Assembly: GCA_024277405.1 (NCBI GenBank)
Contig: JAJRVI010000138.1
Span: 1 to 26,155, forward strand
Length of the DNA stretch: 26,155 nt
Reading direction: 5' to 3'
DNA from: Fidelibacterota bacterium
GTDB taxonomy: Bacteria; Bipolaricaulota; Bipolaricaulia; Bipolaricaulales; Bipolaricaulaceae
Shown here: one piece after another, positions 7,877 to 14,806 of the stretch
Layout: every line of letters begins with the position of its first letter
How positions within the stretch are numbered: position 1 is the stretch's first letter
Position numbers and translations under genes: made by a program
The notes under the pieces: generated by a model
Told to the model about the DNA's origin: nothing
Databases searched by the model: none
The model's input: the letters and a program-made list of their open reading frames with translations, nothing else

Positions 7877-9125
7877 GCACCCGGCCTTCCTGGCCCACCA
7901 CCTTCACCTCGTCCCCCTCCTTGATCTTTTCCGTCGCCCGGGCGCGCCAGTACTCCCCCCGCACCAGGACCCACCCCTCCTTCCCCCCGGGGACGAGGTC
8001 GGTCTTGGCCACCCCGGTGAGGCCCACCATGGTGGTGAGGGGCTTCGGTCGCCGCCTCTGGGCGAGGAGCCCTTTCGAGACCACGAACACGAAGAAGGCC
8101 GTCACCGTGCCTACGGCGGCGATCACCGTCCAGCGGGAGAGCCCGATCGCGGGGTGCTGCACGTCGAATAGGCTGAAGGAGCCCAAAAGGAGGCTTATCA
8201 CCCCCCCGGTGGTGAGGATGCCGTTCGTGGGGGTGAAGGCATCGAGCACCATCAACAGGACCCCGAACAGGATCAGGCCGAGCCCCGCCAGGTTTATGGG
8301 GAGGATCTGGAGGCCCATCAGCGCTAGGATCAGGGAGATCCCCCCCACCACGAACCCGATCCCCACGCCCGGCGAGAAGAACTCGTAGATGAGGCCGTAG
8401 AGGCCGAGGAGGAGGAGGATGTAAACCAGGTTCGGATCGGCGAGGTAGGAGAGGAGCCATTCGCGGAACGTCTTGCGCACGTGTTTCACCCCGAGGCCCG
8501 CGGTGTGGATCCGGCGGCCATCCGGAAGGGTCCAACCGTCCAGTTCCGAGAGGAGTTCGTCCAGATCGGCGGCGATGACGTCGATCACCCCGAGCTCCAG
8601 GGCCTCGGTGGCCGTGGCGGTGGCCGATTCCCGGACGGCCTTCTCCGCCCAGTCGGCGTTCCGGCCCCGGAGCTCCGCGATGGCCCGGATGCGGGAGGCG
8701 GCGTCGTTGACGATCTTCTCGGCCATGGGTTCGCCCTCCTTGGGCGTCTCGCCGGTGAGGGACACGGGGTGCGCCGCGCCCACGCTGGTCCCCGGGGCCA
8801 TGGCGGCGATATCGGCGGCGAGGAGGATGAAGGTCCCCGCCGACGCCGCCCGGGCCCCGGCCGGGTACACGTAGACCACCACCGGGACCCGTGAGGCGAT
8901 GATCCCCTCCACGATCTCCTTGGTGGCGGAGTCCAGCCCCCCAGGGGTGTCCAGTACGATCACCACGAGCTCCGCGCCCTCCCGCGCCGCGAGCCCCAGG
9001 CCCCGCAGGACGTACTCCTGTACCACGGGGTTGATGGATCCCTCGACCTCGAGGACGTAGATATCCCCGGCGAGGACACCGAACCCGAGGCCCAGAAGAA
9101 GGACCGCGAACCAAAGCCTGTACAT
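7854..9125 (-). CDS. nfeD: NfeD-family membrane-bound serine protease (ClpP class)
   Basis: A 423-residue protein with a signal peptide (1-20), a ClpP-like protease domain, four or so membrane helices (about 225-335) and a C-terminal OB-like domain ending KEGDEVKVVGQEGRVLIV. The protease domain shows LDTPGG (59-63) and the nucleophile in ASAGTF (S95); K137 sits at the spacing of the Ser-Lys dyad known in PH1510-N. This is the long NfeD1b form, linked to quality control of membrane proteins. NfeD is usually next to a stomatin/prohibitin gene, but none is adjacent here. Start is the ATG at 9125, where a signal peptide begins; a longer in-frame extension to 9311 reads as non-coding sequence. There is no Shine-Dalgarno sequence (see the promoter entry). 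Confidence 0.9.
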   Translation of the reverse strand: MYRLWFAVLLLGLGFGVLAGDIYVLEVEGSINPVVQEYVLRGLGLAAREGAELVVIVLDTPGGLDSATKEIVEGIIASRVPVVVYVYPAGARAASAGTFILLAADIAAMAPGTSVGAAHPVSLTGETPKEGEPMAEKIVNDAASRIRAIAELRGRNADWAEKAVRESATATATEALELGVIDVIAADLDELLSELDGWTLPDGRRIHTAGLGVKHVRKTFREWLLSYLADPNLVYILLLLGLYGLIYEFFSPGVGIGFVVGGISLILALMGLQILPINLAGLGLILFGVLLMVLDAFTPTNGILTTGGVISLLLGSFSLFDVQHPAIGLSRWTVIAAVGTVTAFFVFVVSKGLLAQRRRPKPLTTMVGLTGVAKTDLVPGGKEGWVLVRGEYWRARATEKIKEGDEVKVVGQEGRVLIVRRSP

Positions 9126-9132
9126 CGAGGTT

Positions 9133-9138
9133 ATTGTA
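9133..9138 (-). promoter_or_regulatory. -10-like hexamer of nfeD, possibly leaderless
   Basis: On the minus strand TACAAT ends 7 nt before the ATG at 9125, with no ribosome binding site between them. No convincing -35 is visible at 16-18 nt. The spacing is the same as at pyrG and at the unknown gene at 10484. Confidence 0.45.
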
Positions 9139-9208
9139 CCCCGGGCCGTTCCCGTTTCCCCGAAACCCCGGGATCGCGCCCGGTGTATACAAAGCGGAGG
9201 TGAAGCAG

Positions 9209-9970
9209 ATGAGGAGAGGCCTCGCGATCTGGGGCATCTTGGTGGTCTCATGTGCGGCGGCGTTGGCGCAGAACGTCCCCTCCCCCCTGGGCTTGCAGCC
9301 GGAGCCGCCACCGGGACTCACGGCGGCCATCTGGCCCGAGCGGCCCCAGTACCGGGTCGGGGAGTACGCCCGCATCGGGTTCTACGTGTCACAGCCGGCC
9401 TACGTCTACATCTTCGACTTCGCCCCCGACGGGAAGGTCACCCAGCTGTTCCCGAACTACTGGTCCCCCAACGCGTACGTCACCGCGGGGACCCACTACC
9501 TCCCGGACAACACGCGCTGGCGGCTACGGGTGACGCCGCCCCCGGGCACCGACCAGCTCCTCCTCATCGCGAGCACGATCCCGCTCTCCTTCCCCACCGG
9601 CGATCCCAACAACCCCTTCCCCCTGTTGGGCCCGAACCCCGACGAGGGGAGGGCGCGGATCCTCGGGATCGTGCCCGAGCCCGACTGTGGCTGCTACATC
9701 ACCGCCTGGAACACCGTGGAGATCCTGCCCGCCTATAGCTACGGTTGGGCCCCGTGCCCGCCCTGCTGGTACGGACCGTGCCCGCCCTGTCCCGGTTACG
9801 CGGTGCCACCGTGCCCATATCCCTGTGCCTGGGGTTGGTATCTCGACCCGAGCGGCAATTGGTATACCTTCGTGGGCGAATGCCCCGACGACGCCAGGAT
9901 ATGCTGGTATTTCCAGGACGGGAAGTGGCACATGAAGTTCAAGCTCTGCTTCGGGAGCGGCTGTCCCTGA
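9209..9970 (+). CDS. Secreted DUF4384 protein with a Cys/Pro-rich C-terminal domain
   Basis: A 253-residue protein with a signal peptide (1-20, ending AAALAQ). A DUF4384 domain spans about 35-140, recognised by YRVGEYARIGFYVSQPAYVYIF, with DGKVTQLFPN and later FPTGDPNNPFPLLGPNPDEGRAR. DUF4384 occurs in secreted or periplasmic proteins and is often linked to regulators and proteases; no activity is established. The last 95 residues (about 160-253) hold 12 cysteines, including two CPPC motifs within 14 residues, and many Trp/Tyr. This tail is not part of usual DUF4384 proteins as I know them. The ATG at 9209 is preceded by GGAGGTGA at a good distance and opens a clean signal peptide, so it is preferred over the upstream in-frame ATG at 9134. 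It is divergent from nfeD. Confidence 0.82.
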   Translation: MRRGLAIWGILVVSCAAALAQNVPSPLGLQPEPPPGLTAAIWPERPQYRVGEYARIGFYVSQPAYVYIFDFAPDGKVTQLFPNYWSPNAYVTAGTHYLPDNTRWRLRVTPPPGTDQLLLIASTIPLSFPTGDPNNPFPLLGPNPDEGRARILGIVPEPDCGCYITAWNTVEILPAYSYGWAPCPPCWYGPCPPCPGYAVPPCPYPCAWGWYLDPSGNWYTFVGECPDDARICWYFQDGKWHMKFKLCFGSGCP

Positions 9971-10003
9971 TCGCCACCCGACCGCGGCGCAAGGGCCCGC
10001 GGA

Positions 10004-10030
10004 GGGACCGGGATCATCCCGGTCCCTTTC
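10004..10030 (+). terminator. Hairpin terminator after the DUF4384 gene
   Basis: GGGACCGGG and CCCGGTCCC form a perfect 9-bp stem around a 5-nt loop (10004-10026), followed on the plus strand by TTTCCCTTTG. It begins 34 nt after the DUF4384 stop. It overlaps the last codons of the opposite-strand unknown gene, which ends at 10014. On the minus strand there is no following T tract. Confidence 0.6.
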
Positions 10031-10484
10031 CCTTTGTGGCCGCGAGGAGCGCGCTGAGGGCCACGTCCCAGGGTGCCAGGTACCTCTCCCATCTCGAGAC
10101 GTAGAGCCCCTCCACGGGGCGGGCGACCTCCAGGGAGATGAGCCAGCGGTCCGGGGGGCGCCGCAGGCGCTGGAGGAGGACCCCCTGATCCCAAAGGGCC
10201 TCCTCGGGGAAGGGCTCAATCCCCGGGACGCGGCGCGGGGGGCCGCCCTCCTCGAGCTTCCACAGTTCGCCCTCCCCCGGCGGCCGCTTGCAGGAACGGA
10301 GGAGGGCCTCCAGGGCCTCGGCGAGGCGATCGGCGCCGTGGAGGGGGATCTCCGAGGTCTCGATGCCCCATAGCTCCCGATCGGAGCGCCTCGTACGGCG
10401 GATACGCATGAAATCCGGGGGATAGTAGGGGGGCAACACCCGGACCTTCTCCCAGCGCCATCCCTTCCACCGCCAGAGCGCCAT
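10014..10484 (-). CDS. Hypothetical protein, Trp/Arg-rich
   Basis: A 156-residue soluble protein I do not recognise. It starts MALWRWKGWRWEKV and is rich in Trp, Arg, Pro and Glu, with no signal peptide, membrane segment or known motif. Amphipathic stretches such as LAEALEALLRSCKR and WDVALSALLAATKG suggest helices. The ATG at 10484 is chosen because it follows a promoter-like element by 7 nt and the upstream in-frame extension (to 10607) overlaps a hairpin-rich non-coding stretch. There is no Shine-Dalgarno sequence. It is divergent from herA, 294 nt apart, and could be functionally linked to it, but nothing shows this. Coding support is reading-frame length and protein-like composition. Confidence 0.6.
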   Translation of the reverse strand: MALWRWKGWRWEKVRVLPPYYPPDFMRIRRTRRSDRELWGIETSEIPLHGADRLAEALEALLRSCKRPPGEGELWKLEEGGPPRRVPGIEPFPEEALWDQGVLLQRLRRPPDRWLISLEVARPVEGLYVSRWERYLAPWDVALSALLAATKGKGPG

Positions 10485-10491
10485 CGCCGAA

Positions 10492-10520
10492 ATTTTTGCG
10501 TGCCGCGGCGCGACGGGCAA
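10492..10520 (-). promoter_or_regulatory. Predicted promoter of the unknown gene at 10484, possibly leaderless
   Basis: On the minus strand: TTGCCC (10520-10515), a 17-nt spacer, then AAAAAT (10497-10492), which ends 7 nt before the ATG. The hexamer matches are moderate (4 of 6 each); the spacing is what makes it notable. Confidence 0.4.
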
Positions 10521-10565
10521 AGTCACAGTGGAGCGTCCATGGTGAGGGGACGGCCCGGCACGGGG

Positions 10566-10704
10566 CCCGCCCCCCGAGCGGGGGCTCCGAAAGACCGGAC
10601 CTCGCATACGCGGGCAAAGGCCGAACGCGATTTATCCCGGTACCGTGGGCAGCGCGTGGAGCCGCGTCACCGTGGACCATCCCCGGTCCACCCGGCGGGT
10701 GACC
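10566..10704. other. Hairpin-rich intergenic stretch upstream of herA
   Basis: The 294-nt gap between the divergent unknown gene and herA holds no gene I can support. It has a GCCCCC/GGGGGC hairpin (10569-10585, 5-nt loop). It also has a nested pair: GTGGACC/GGTCCAC (10672-10691) inside GTCACC/GGTGAC (10666-10703). It could be a structured leader, a small RNA or protein-binding repeats. It matches no RNA family I recognise. Confidence 0.4.
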
Positions 10705-10724
10705 GTTCCCGAGGGGACTTTTGC

Positions 10725-10753
10725 TTGTGAAGAAATTTCTAAACAGTTACACT
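10725..10753 (+). promoter_or_regulatory. Predicted herA promoter
   Basis: TTGTGA (10725-10730), a 17-nt AT-rich spacer, then TACACT (10748-10753). The predicted start near 10760 lies just before AAAAGGAGGGG, the herA ribosome binding site. This is a normal leadered arrangement. Confidence 0.6.
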
Positions 10754-10778
10754 CCCGCCGAAAAGGAGGGGAATTCCC

Positions 10779-12287
10779 GTGGCCATGCAGATCGGCCGCA
10801 TCCGGGGCGATGTGGTGGAGCTCATCTACCACCCCCGCGAGAACGACCTCCGGGTGGGGGATAGCCTCCTCCTCTTCGACAGGGAGAGCGATCGGGGTTT
10901 AGTCGTCCAGGTGATCGAGTTCCGCAGCATCTCGTACCCCTCCCTGATCCAGGAGCAGCTCCGGCTGGCGCTGGGGGAGGGGTCCGACGCCCTGGCGAGG
11001 CTGTTCGCGGAGATCATCGCGCCGGAACTGGAGATGCGAAACCTCAACGTGGCGCTGGCCAAGATCCGCAAGCTGTTCGGCCCCCGTTGGACGGCATGGG
11101 ACGGCTGGATCCCCCCGCGGGACGCGGAGATCACCCCCGTCCCCCACAGGAAGATCATGGAGGAGTGTATCCCCGACCACGGCCATCCGCTCCACATCGG
11201 CGAGACCCTCCACGGGGAGCCCTTCCGGCTGGACGGCAGGGCCCTGGAGAAGGTGAACGTGATCGCGGGGGCCAAGGGCTCGGGGAAGTCTTACCTGGCG
11301 AAGGTCATCCTCCTGGAGCTCATCGAGCAAGGGGCTCCCTGTATCGTGTTCGATCTGAACAGGGAATACGTCCATCTCCCGCCCCACGGGCCCGGGCGAC
11401 GGGGCATCGTCCCCCTGCGGGCCGGCACGGACCTCAAGATGGATCTACGGGAGTTCGGGATCGAACCCTTCATGACGCTACTCCGGCGTTTCGGCCTCCC
11501 CGAGGTCTCGGCGATAAACCTCGAACACAGGCTCCGGAGCCTGTTGGCGGAGATGCGGGAGATGGAGCGGCGGGGGCGGAAGCCCCCCTTCATCGGGATA
11601 AAGGAGCTCCTGCAGCTCGCTGATGCGGGGGAGTTCGCGGATTCGGAACCGGTGAACGCCGCCATCCGCAGTCGCCTGCGGGCCGTGTACGCCACCGGGC
11701 TCATCGCCTCCCATCCCCAGGAGGTGGTCTCCCTCGAGGGGGCGTACGGGAGGATCCGCGGCGGCGGGGCCCTGGTGATAGACATCTCCGGCCTCTCCGG
11801 CGTGGCCCGCTCGGCCTTCGTCCAATCGGCGGTGGAGATCATTCGCCGCATCTGTGAACGGGAGATCCGGGCCGGGACGGGTCGGTTCCCGTTCGTCTTC
11901 TTCGAGGAGGCACACCTCTACATCCCCGAGAACACCATCGGGTATCTGGTCACCCGGGCACGGCACCTGGGGCTCACCACCTTCTTCATCACCAACATGA
12001 TCTCGGGGCTGGACGAGGCCATCCTGCGGCAGGTGGACAATCTCTTCGTCCTGCGAATCCCGTTCGAGCATGATGTGCGGCACCTGGCCAAGTGCGCGCT
12101 CCTCGACGAGGAGACCCTGCAGGGGTTTGTGAAGCGGCTCCCGGACTTCCACGCCCTGGTGATCGGGAACGCGACCGGCGGATATCCGCTGATCGTGAAG
12201 GTGAAGACCCTGCGGGACATCCGCGCCGCGGGGGAGACGCGCTATTTCTTCCCCGAGAGGGCCGAGCCCGTGGCCCTTCCCCTCTGA
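10779..12287 (+). CDS. herA: HerA-type hexameric DNA translocase ATPase
   Basis: A 502-residue ATPase of the HerA/FtsK superfamily. An N-terminal HAS-barrel (about 1-50, MQIGRIRGDVVELIYHP) precedes the RecA-like core: Walker A GAKGSGKS (164-171), a helical insertion (about 225-320), Walker B FVFFEEAH (372-379), then TRARHLGLTTFFITN and ILRQVDNLFVLRI, the sensor and arginine-finger region typical of HerA. HerA hexamers translocate on double-stranded DNA and feed a nuclease partner for end resection. The GTG at 10779 has AGGAGGGG 7 nt upstream; an ATG two codons on is an alternative. The next gene, 10 nt downstream, is a PD-(D/E)XK nuclease rather than the usual NurA, so the two probably act together in repair or defence. 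Confidence 0.9.
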   Translation: MAMQIGRIRGDVVELIYHPRENDLRVGDSLLLFDRESDRGLVVQVIEFRSISYPSLIQEQLRLALGEGSDALARLFAEIIAPELEMRNLNVALAKIRKLFGPRWTAWDGWIPPRDAEITPVPHRKIMEECIPDHGHPLHIGETLHGEPFRLDGRALEKVNVIAGAKGSGKSYLAKVILLELIEQGAPCIVFDLNREYVHLPPHGPGRRGIVPLRAGTDLKMDLREFGIEPFMTLLRRFGLPEVSAINLEHRLRSLLAEMREMERRGRKPPFIGIKELLQLADAGEFADSEPVNAAIRSRLRAVYATGLIASHPQEVVSLEGAYGRIRGGGALVIDISGLSGVARSAFVQSAVEIIRRICEREIRAGTGRFPFVFFEEAHLYIPENTIGYLVTRARHLGLTTFFITNMISGLDEAILRQVDNLFVLRIPFEHDVRHLAKCALLDEETLQGFVKRLPDFHALVIGNATGGYPLIVKVKTLRDIRAAGETRYFFPERAEPVALPL

Positions 12288-12297
12288 GGAGGCGTGG

Positions 12298-13143
12298 GTG
12301 AAGATCGTGGAGCTCCTGCGGAGAGCGGTGGAAGGGAGGCTCGAGCCGGGCGAGGAGACACTCGGGTATGTCCACCCCTCCACCCTTGCCCAGGGTTGCC
12401 TCCTGGCCGTGGGACACGAGCTCCTGCGGCATCCCCGGGCGGAGCCCGGGGCCAGGCGTCGCCGCATAATGGAGGCGGGGATCCACTCCCACGAACGGAT
12501 CATGGGATATCTGCGGCCGTTCATCGTCGCCCGGGAGCTCCCATTCATGGAGCCGGAGCTGAGGATCCGGGGCCGCTGTGACGCCCTCCTTTACATCCCC
12601 CCGGAGGCCGGGGTAGAGGAGCCGGGGTTCTACGCCCTGGAGGTGAAGACGATCGGGTCCGTGGGCTTCGCGGAGGTAAGGGCTCGAGGGTCGCCGAAGC
12701 CGGAGCACCTGCGCCAGTGCCTCCTCTATCAACGGGGCCTGAGGAGGTTCTACGGCGTCCCCGTGCGCGGGGGGATCGTTTACTACGAGAACCGCGATAC
12801 GCTGGAGTACCGGATCTTTTCGGTGGACTACGACGAAGAAGGGCTGGCGGAGCTCCTGGGGAAGCTGCCGGAGGTGATCGCCCTCGCCCGGGAGGGGAGG
12901 TTGCCCGAAGGGGAGGGATATCGGCTCCCGGCCGATCACTGGGCCCACCGCTACTGCCCCTACCTTCCCCTGTGTCCCCATGGCCAGGAGGCGACGGCTG
13001 CCGCCAAGGGAGGGATACCCCCGGCGGTTAAGGCACGCATCATCGCCCAACGCATCGTCGAAAAGGCGCAGGGGAACCGGGAGAAGGGTCGGCGCCGGGA
13101 GCGTTCCCTGGAGGAGCTCGCCCGTGAGTTCGGTTGGGAATGA
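12298..13143 (+). CDS. Cas4-like PD-(D/E)XK nuclease, partner of HerA
   Basis: A 281-residue nuclease of the Cas4/AddB-nuclease type. Active-site motifs in order: GIHSHE (H65), GRCDALLY (D95), LEVKT (E115, K117) and QCLLY (Q140, Y144), the QxxxY of this family. Three cysteines are placed as in iron-sulfur Cas4 proteins, one N-terminal (C34) and two C-terminal (C220, C226 in RYCPYLPLC), one fewer than the usual four. A cluster is therefore uncertain; C94 or C141 would have to be the fourth ligand. A basic C-terminal tail (about 245-275) could bind DNA. Start is GTG with AGGAGG 5 nt upstream, 10 nt after herA. No cas1, cas2 or CRISPR repeats are present, so a CRISPR role is not supported. Confidence 0.8.
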   Translation: MKIVELLRRAVEGRLEPGEETLGYVHPSTLAQGCLLAVGHELLRHPRAEPGARRRRIMEAGIHSHERIMGYLRPFIVARELPFMEPELRIRGRCDALLYIPPEAGVEEPGFYALEVKTIGSVGFAEVRARGSPKPEHLRQCLLYQRGLRRFYGVPVRGGIVYYENRDTLEYRIFSVDYDEEGLAELLGKLPEVIALAREGRLPEGEGYRLPADHWAHRYCPYLPLCPHGQEATAAAKGGIPPAVKARIIAQRIVEKAQGNREKGRRRERSLEELAREFGWE

Positions 13144-13162
13144 CCCTCCTGTCGGAGGAGGG
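13144..13162 (+). terminator. Possible hairpin terminator after the nuclease gene
   Basis: CCCTCCT and AGGAGGG form a 7-bp stem with a 5-nt loop directly after the nuclease stop codon. No T tract follows. It may attenuate transcription into the CPBP protease gene, which starts 68 nt later. Confidence 0.35.
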
Positions 13163-13229
13163 AGCCCCATTCGGTCACACGCCCGCTATCATCTCCCGAA
13201 GGCATCGGTGGTGTCCGGAGGCACGGGAA

Positions 13230-14027
13230 ATGGGTGATTCCCGGGTCTGGTTCGTGTTCGGGATCGGGCTGTTCGGGATCCTGGCCGCGACCCCCTATCC
13301 CCTGATGAGGGCGTTCGCGTCGGGGAAGCGGGGGCGGATCCCGCTCCCGCTGCTACTCCTCCTCCAGGTCCTCTTCAACGCGGCGCTGTTGTGGATAGCG
13401 ACCAGGGCAGGGCTCTATTTCGCGGACCGCGCCGGGCTCAGCATCCCCTTGATCGGCGCCTGGCTCTCGGGGGAGGGTGGCGCCGCGGTGGGCCCGGGGG
13501 ATATTTTGAGCCCCGCGATCGGCCTCGGGGCGGCGGTCGGGTTGATCCTCCTCCTATTGGGTCGCCTCACCATCCCGAAGCTCCTTTCCGCGATGTGGGC
13601 CTCGGCCCCATGGTGGCAGCGGTGCCTCCTGGCCTTCTACGGGGGCATAACGGAGGAGATCCTTCTGCGGCTCTTCCTCTTCTCCGCGGTGGCCTGGCTT
13701 TTCGGGAAGACGTCCCTTGCCCGAAGCCCCACCGGGCTCCTCTGGCTCACCAACGTGCTGGTGGCGCTGGCGTTCGGGGTCCTCCACCTGCCCACGCTAT
13801 CTACCCTGGGGCTTTTGCGCTTCGGGTGCGCGGTCGCGGCGCTCTTTCTGAACGGGATCGCGGGGATCGCCTTCGGTTACCTGTACTGGACCCGGGGGCT
13901 GGAGGCCGCGATGACGGCCCACCTCACGGCGGACCTGTGTCTGCACGGCATCGGGAGCCTCCTCCCGTCACGGGACCTCGGGACGTCGACACCTCCCGCG
14001 GGTGGGGACGGGATCAGCGTGGCTTGA
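13230..14027 (+). CDS. CPBP (CAAX-like) intramembrane metalloprotease
   Basis: A 265-residue membrane protein with about seven hydrophobic segments. The CPBP motifs are present and in order: TEEILLR (E142, E143, R147), FGVLH (F182, H186) and HLTAD (H231, D235), the glutamate and histidine residues that bind the catalytic metal. Related proteins cleave within membranes or modify prenylated or peptide substrates; the bacterial substrate is unknown here. The ATG at 13230 follows GGAGG by 9 nt; the in-frame extension upstream to 13134 runs through a hairpin and is not protein-like. It may be the last gene of the herA transcript. It ends convergent with leuD-like 1, overlapping by 14 nt. Confidence 0.85.
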   Translation: MGDSRVWFVFGIGLFGILAATPYPLMRAFASGKRGRIPLPLLLLLQVLFNAALLWIATRAGLYFADRAGLSIPLIGAWLSGEGGAAVGPGDILSPAIGLGAAVGLILLLLGRLTIPKLLSAMWASAPWWQRCLLAFYGGITEEILLRLFLFSAVAWLFGKTSLARSPTGLLWLTNVLVALAFGVLHLPTLSTLGLLRFGCAVAALFLNGIAGIAFGYLYWTRGLEAAMTAHLTADLCLHGIGSLLPSRDLGTSTPPAGGDGISVA

Positions 14028-14535
14028 GCTTCAGCAATCCCCCCGCGCGGTAGATCTCCAGGGCCACCGCGGACATGGGCCTCGCTTGGGCGATGAGGCG
14101 ACCATCGGGGCCCGCGATCTCCCCGGTCTCCAGGTCCACCGCCACTTCGTCCAGCCCCCGTAATTCGCCCACCGGCATCTCCGGAAGCTCGAGGAGTGGT
14201 AACCCCGAGTTGATCGCGTTGCGCTTGTAGATCGCCCCGAAGGATCTCCCCACGATGGCCCCGATGCCCAACGCCAGGAAACAATCCACCGCGTGCTGGC
14301 GCGAGGATCCCGCCCCGAAGTTCTCCCCCACGAAGAGGATATCCCCGGGCTTCACCTTCCGCGGGAAATCTTCCCAGCCCTGGAGGTTGCTGAAGGCGTA
14401 CTTCCCCATCTCCTCAGGGTCGGTGATGGCGAGGTAGGCGTTGTGATAGATCTGATCGGTGTCGATATCGTCGATGAGCTTCCCCTCCGCGTCCACGATC
14501 AGCCAGGGCCTACCGGTCAGCACCGTCGGCTTCAT
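14014..14535 (-). CDS. leuD: Aconitase-family (LeuD-like) small subunit 1
   Basis: A 173-residue swivel-domain subunit of the 3-isopropylmalate dehydratase/homoaconitase family. Motifs: DDIDTDQIYHNAYLA (about 22-36), KPGDILFVGENFGAGSSRQHA (the GSSR substrate-binding motif) and SFGAIYKRNAINSGLPLLE. It pairs with a LeuC-type large subunit to isomerise a 2-hydroxy acid. Substrate (isopropylmalate, homocitrate, citramalate or another) is unresolved: the specificity loop reads YLAIT, not a pattern I can assign. Good Shine-Dalgarno GGAGGAGGG precedes the ATG. The start overlaps the MNT remnant stop (ATGA). It is the last gene of the metabolic array. The protein differs clearly from the second small subunit at 18155. 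Confidence 0.85.
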   Translation of the reverse strand: MKPTVLTGRPWLIVDAEGKLIDDIDTDQIYHNAYLAITDPEEMGKYAFSNLQGWEDFPRKVKPGDILFVGENFGAGSSRQHAVDCFLALGIGAIVGRSFGAIYKRNAINSGLPLLELPEMPVGELRGLDEVAVDLETGEIAGPDGRLIAQARPMSAVALEIYRAGGLLKLKPR

Positions 14536-14806
14536 CCCTCCTCCTTCCGCTCGAACACCACGATCCCGCTCGCCTCCATCCTGTGGAAGGTCTTTCTCGC
14601 CAAGACGTAGGCATCCTCCCGTGATGGCCCCTTGTAAACGAGGCGTAATATCGATATCGCTTGCCACGGTGAAGTTGCCCTTAGCATAGGGGCCAAACAG
14701 CACGGCTTTGACCGGGGAAGGGGAGCTTCTTCGCCAGCTCGGGCAACCGCTCCCGCAGGAGATCCACCACCTCGTCACGGCTCAAGCTCGGATAGAAGAC
14801 CCTCAC
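14532..14806 (-). pseudogene. MNT nucleotidyltransferase remnant (antitoxin-type), two frameshifts
   Basis: Three frames together rebuild a minimal nucleotidyltransferase. Frame one gives VRVFYPSLSRDEVVDLL to LAKKLPFP. The next gives VKAVLFGPYAKG and VASDIDI. The last gives LVYKGPSREDAYVLARKTF and ends KEEG at a TGA. Each junction needs one base removed, near 14709-14714 (a CCCC run) and near 14642-14646. The repaired product is 90 residues, close to normal length. The catalytic GSxA is GPYA (Ser to Pro), while the SDxD pair is intact. MNT proteins neutralise HEPN toxins, and a HEPN gene lies just upstream. The TGA overlaps the leuD-like 1 ATG. The start is uncertain (GTG at 14806). Sequencing error cannot be ruled out. 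Confidence 0.7.

Noticed and set aside
9134..9208. Longer N-terminus for the DUF4384 protein
   Set aside because: The ATG at 9209 has a good Shine-Dalgarno sequence and starts a clean signal peptide; the extension would bury it.
10485..10607. Longer N-terminus for the unknown protein that ends at 10014
   Set aside because: The extra 41 residues are Arg/Pro/Gly-rich and overlap the GCCCCC/GGGGGC hairpin region; the promoter-like element fits the shorter start.
12298..13143. Cas4-like nuclease as a sign of a CRISPR-Cas locus
   Set aside because: No cas1, cas2, effector gene or spaced direct repeats were seen; the neighbour is herA.
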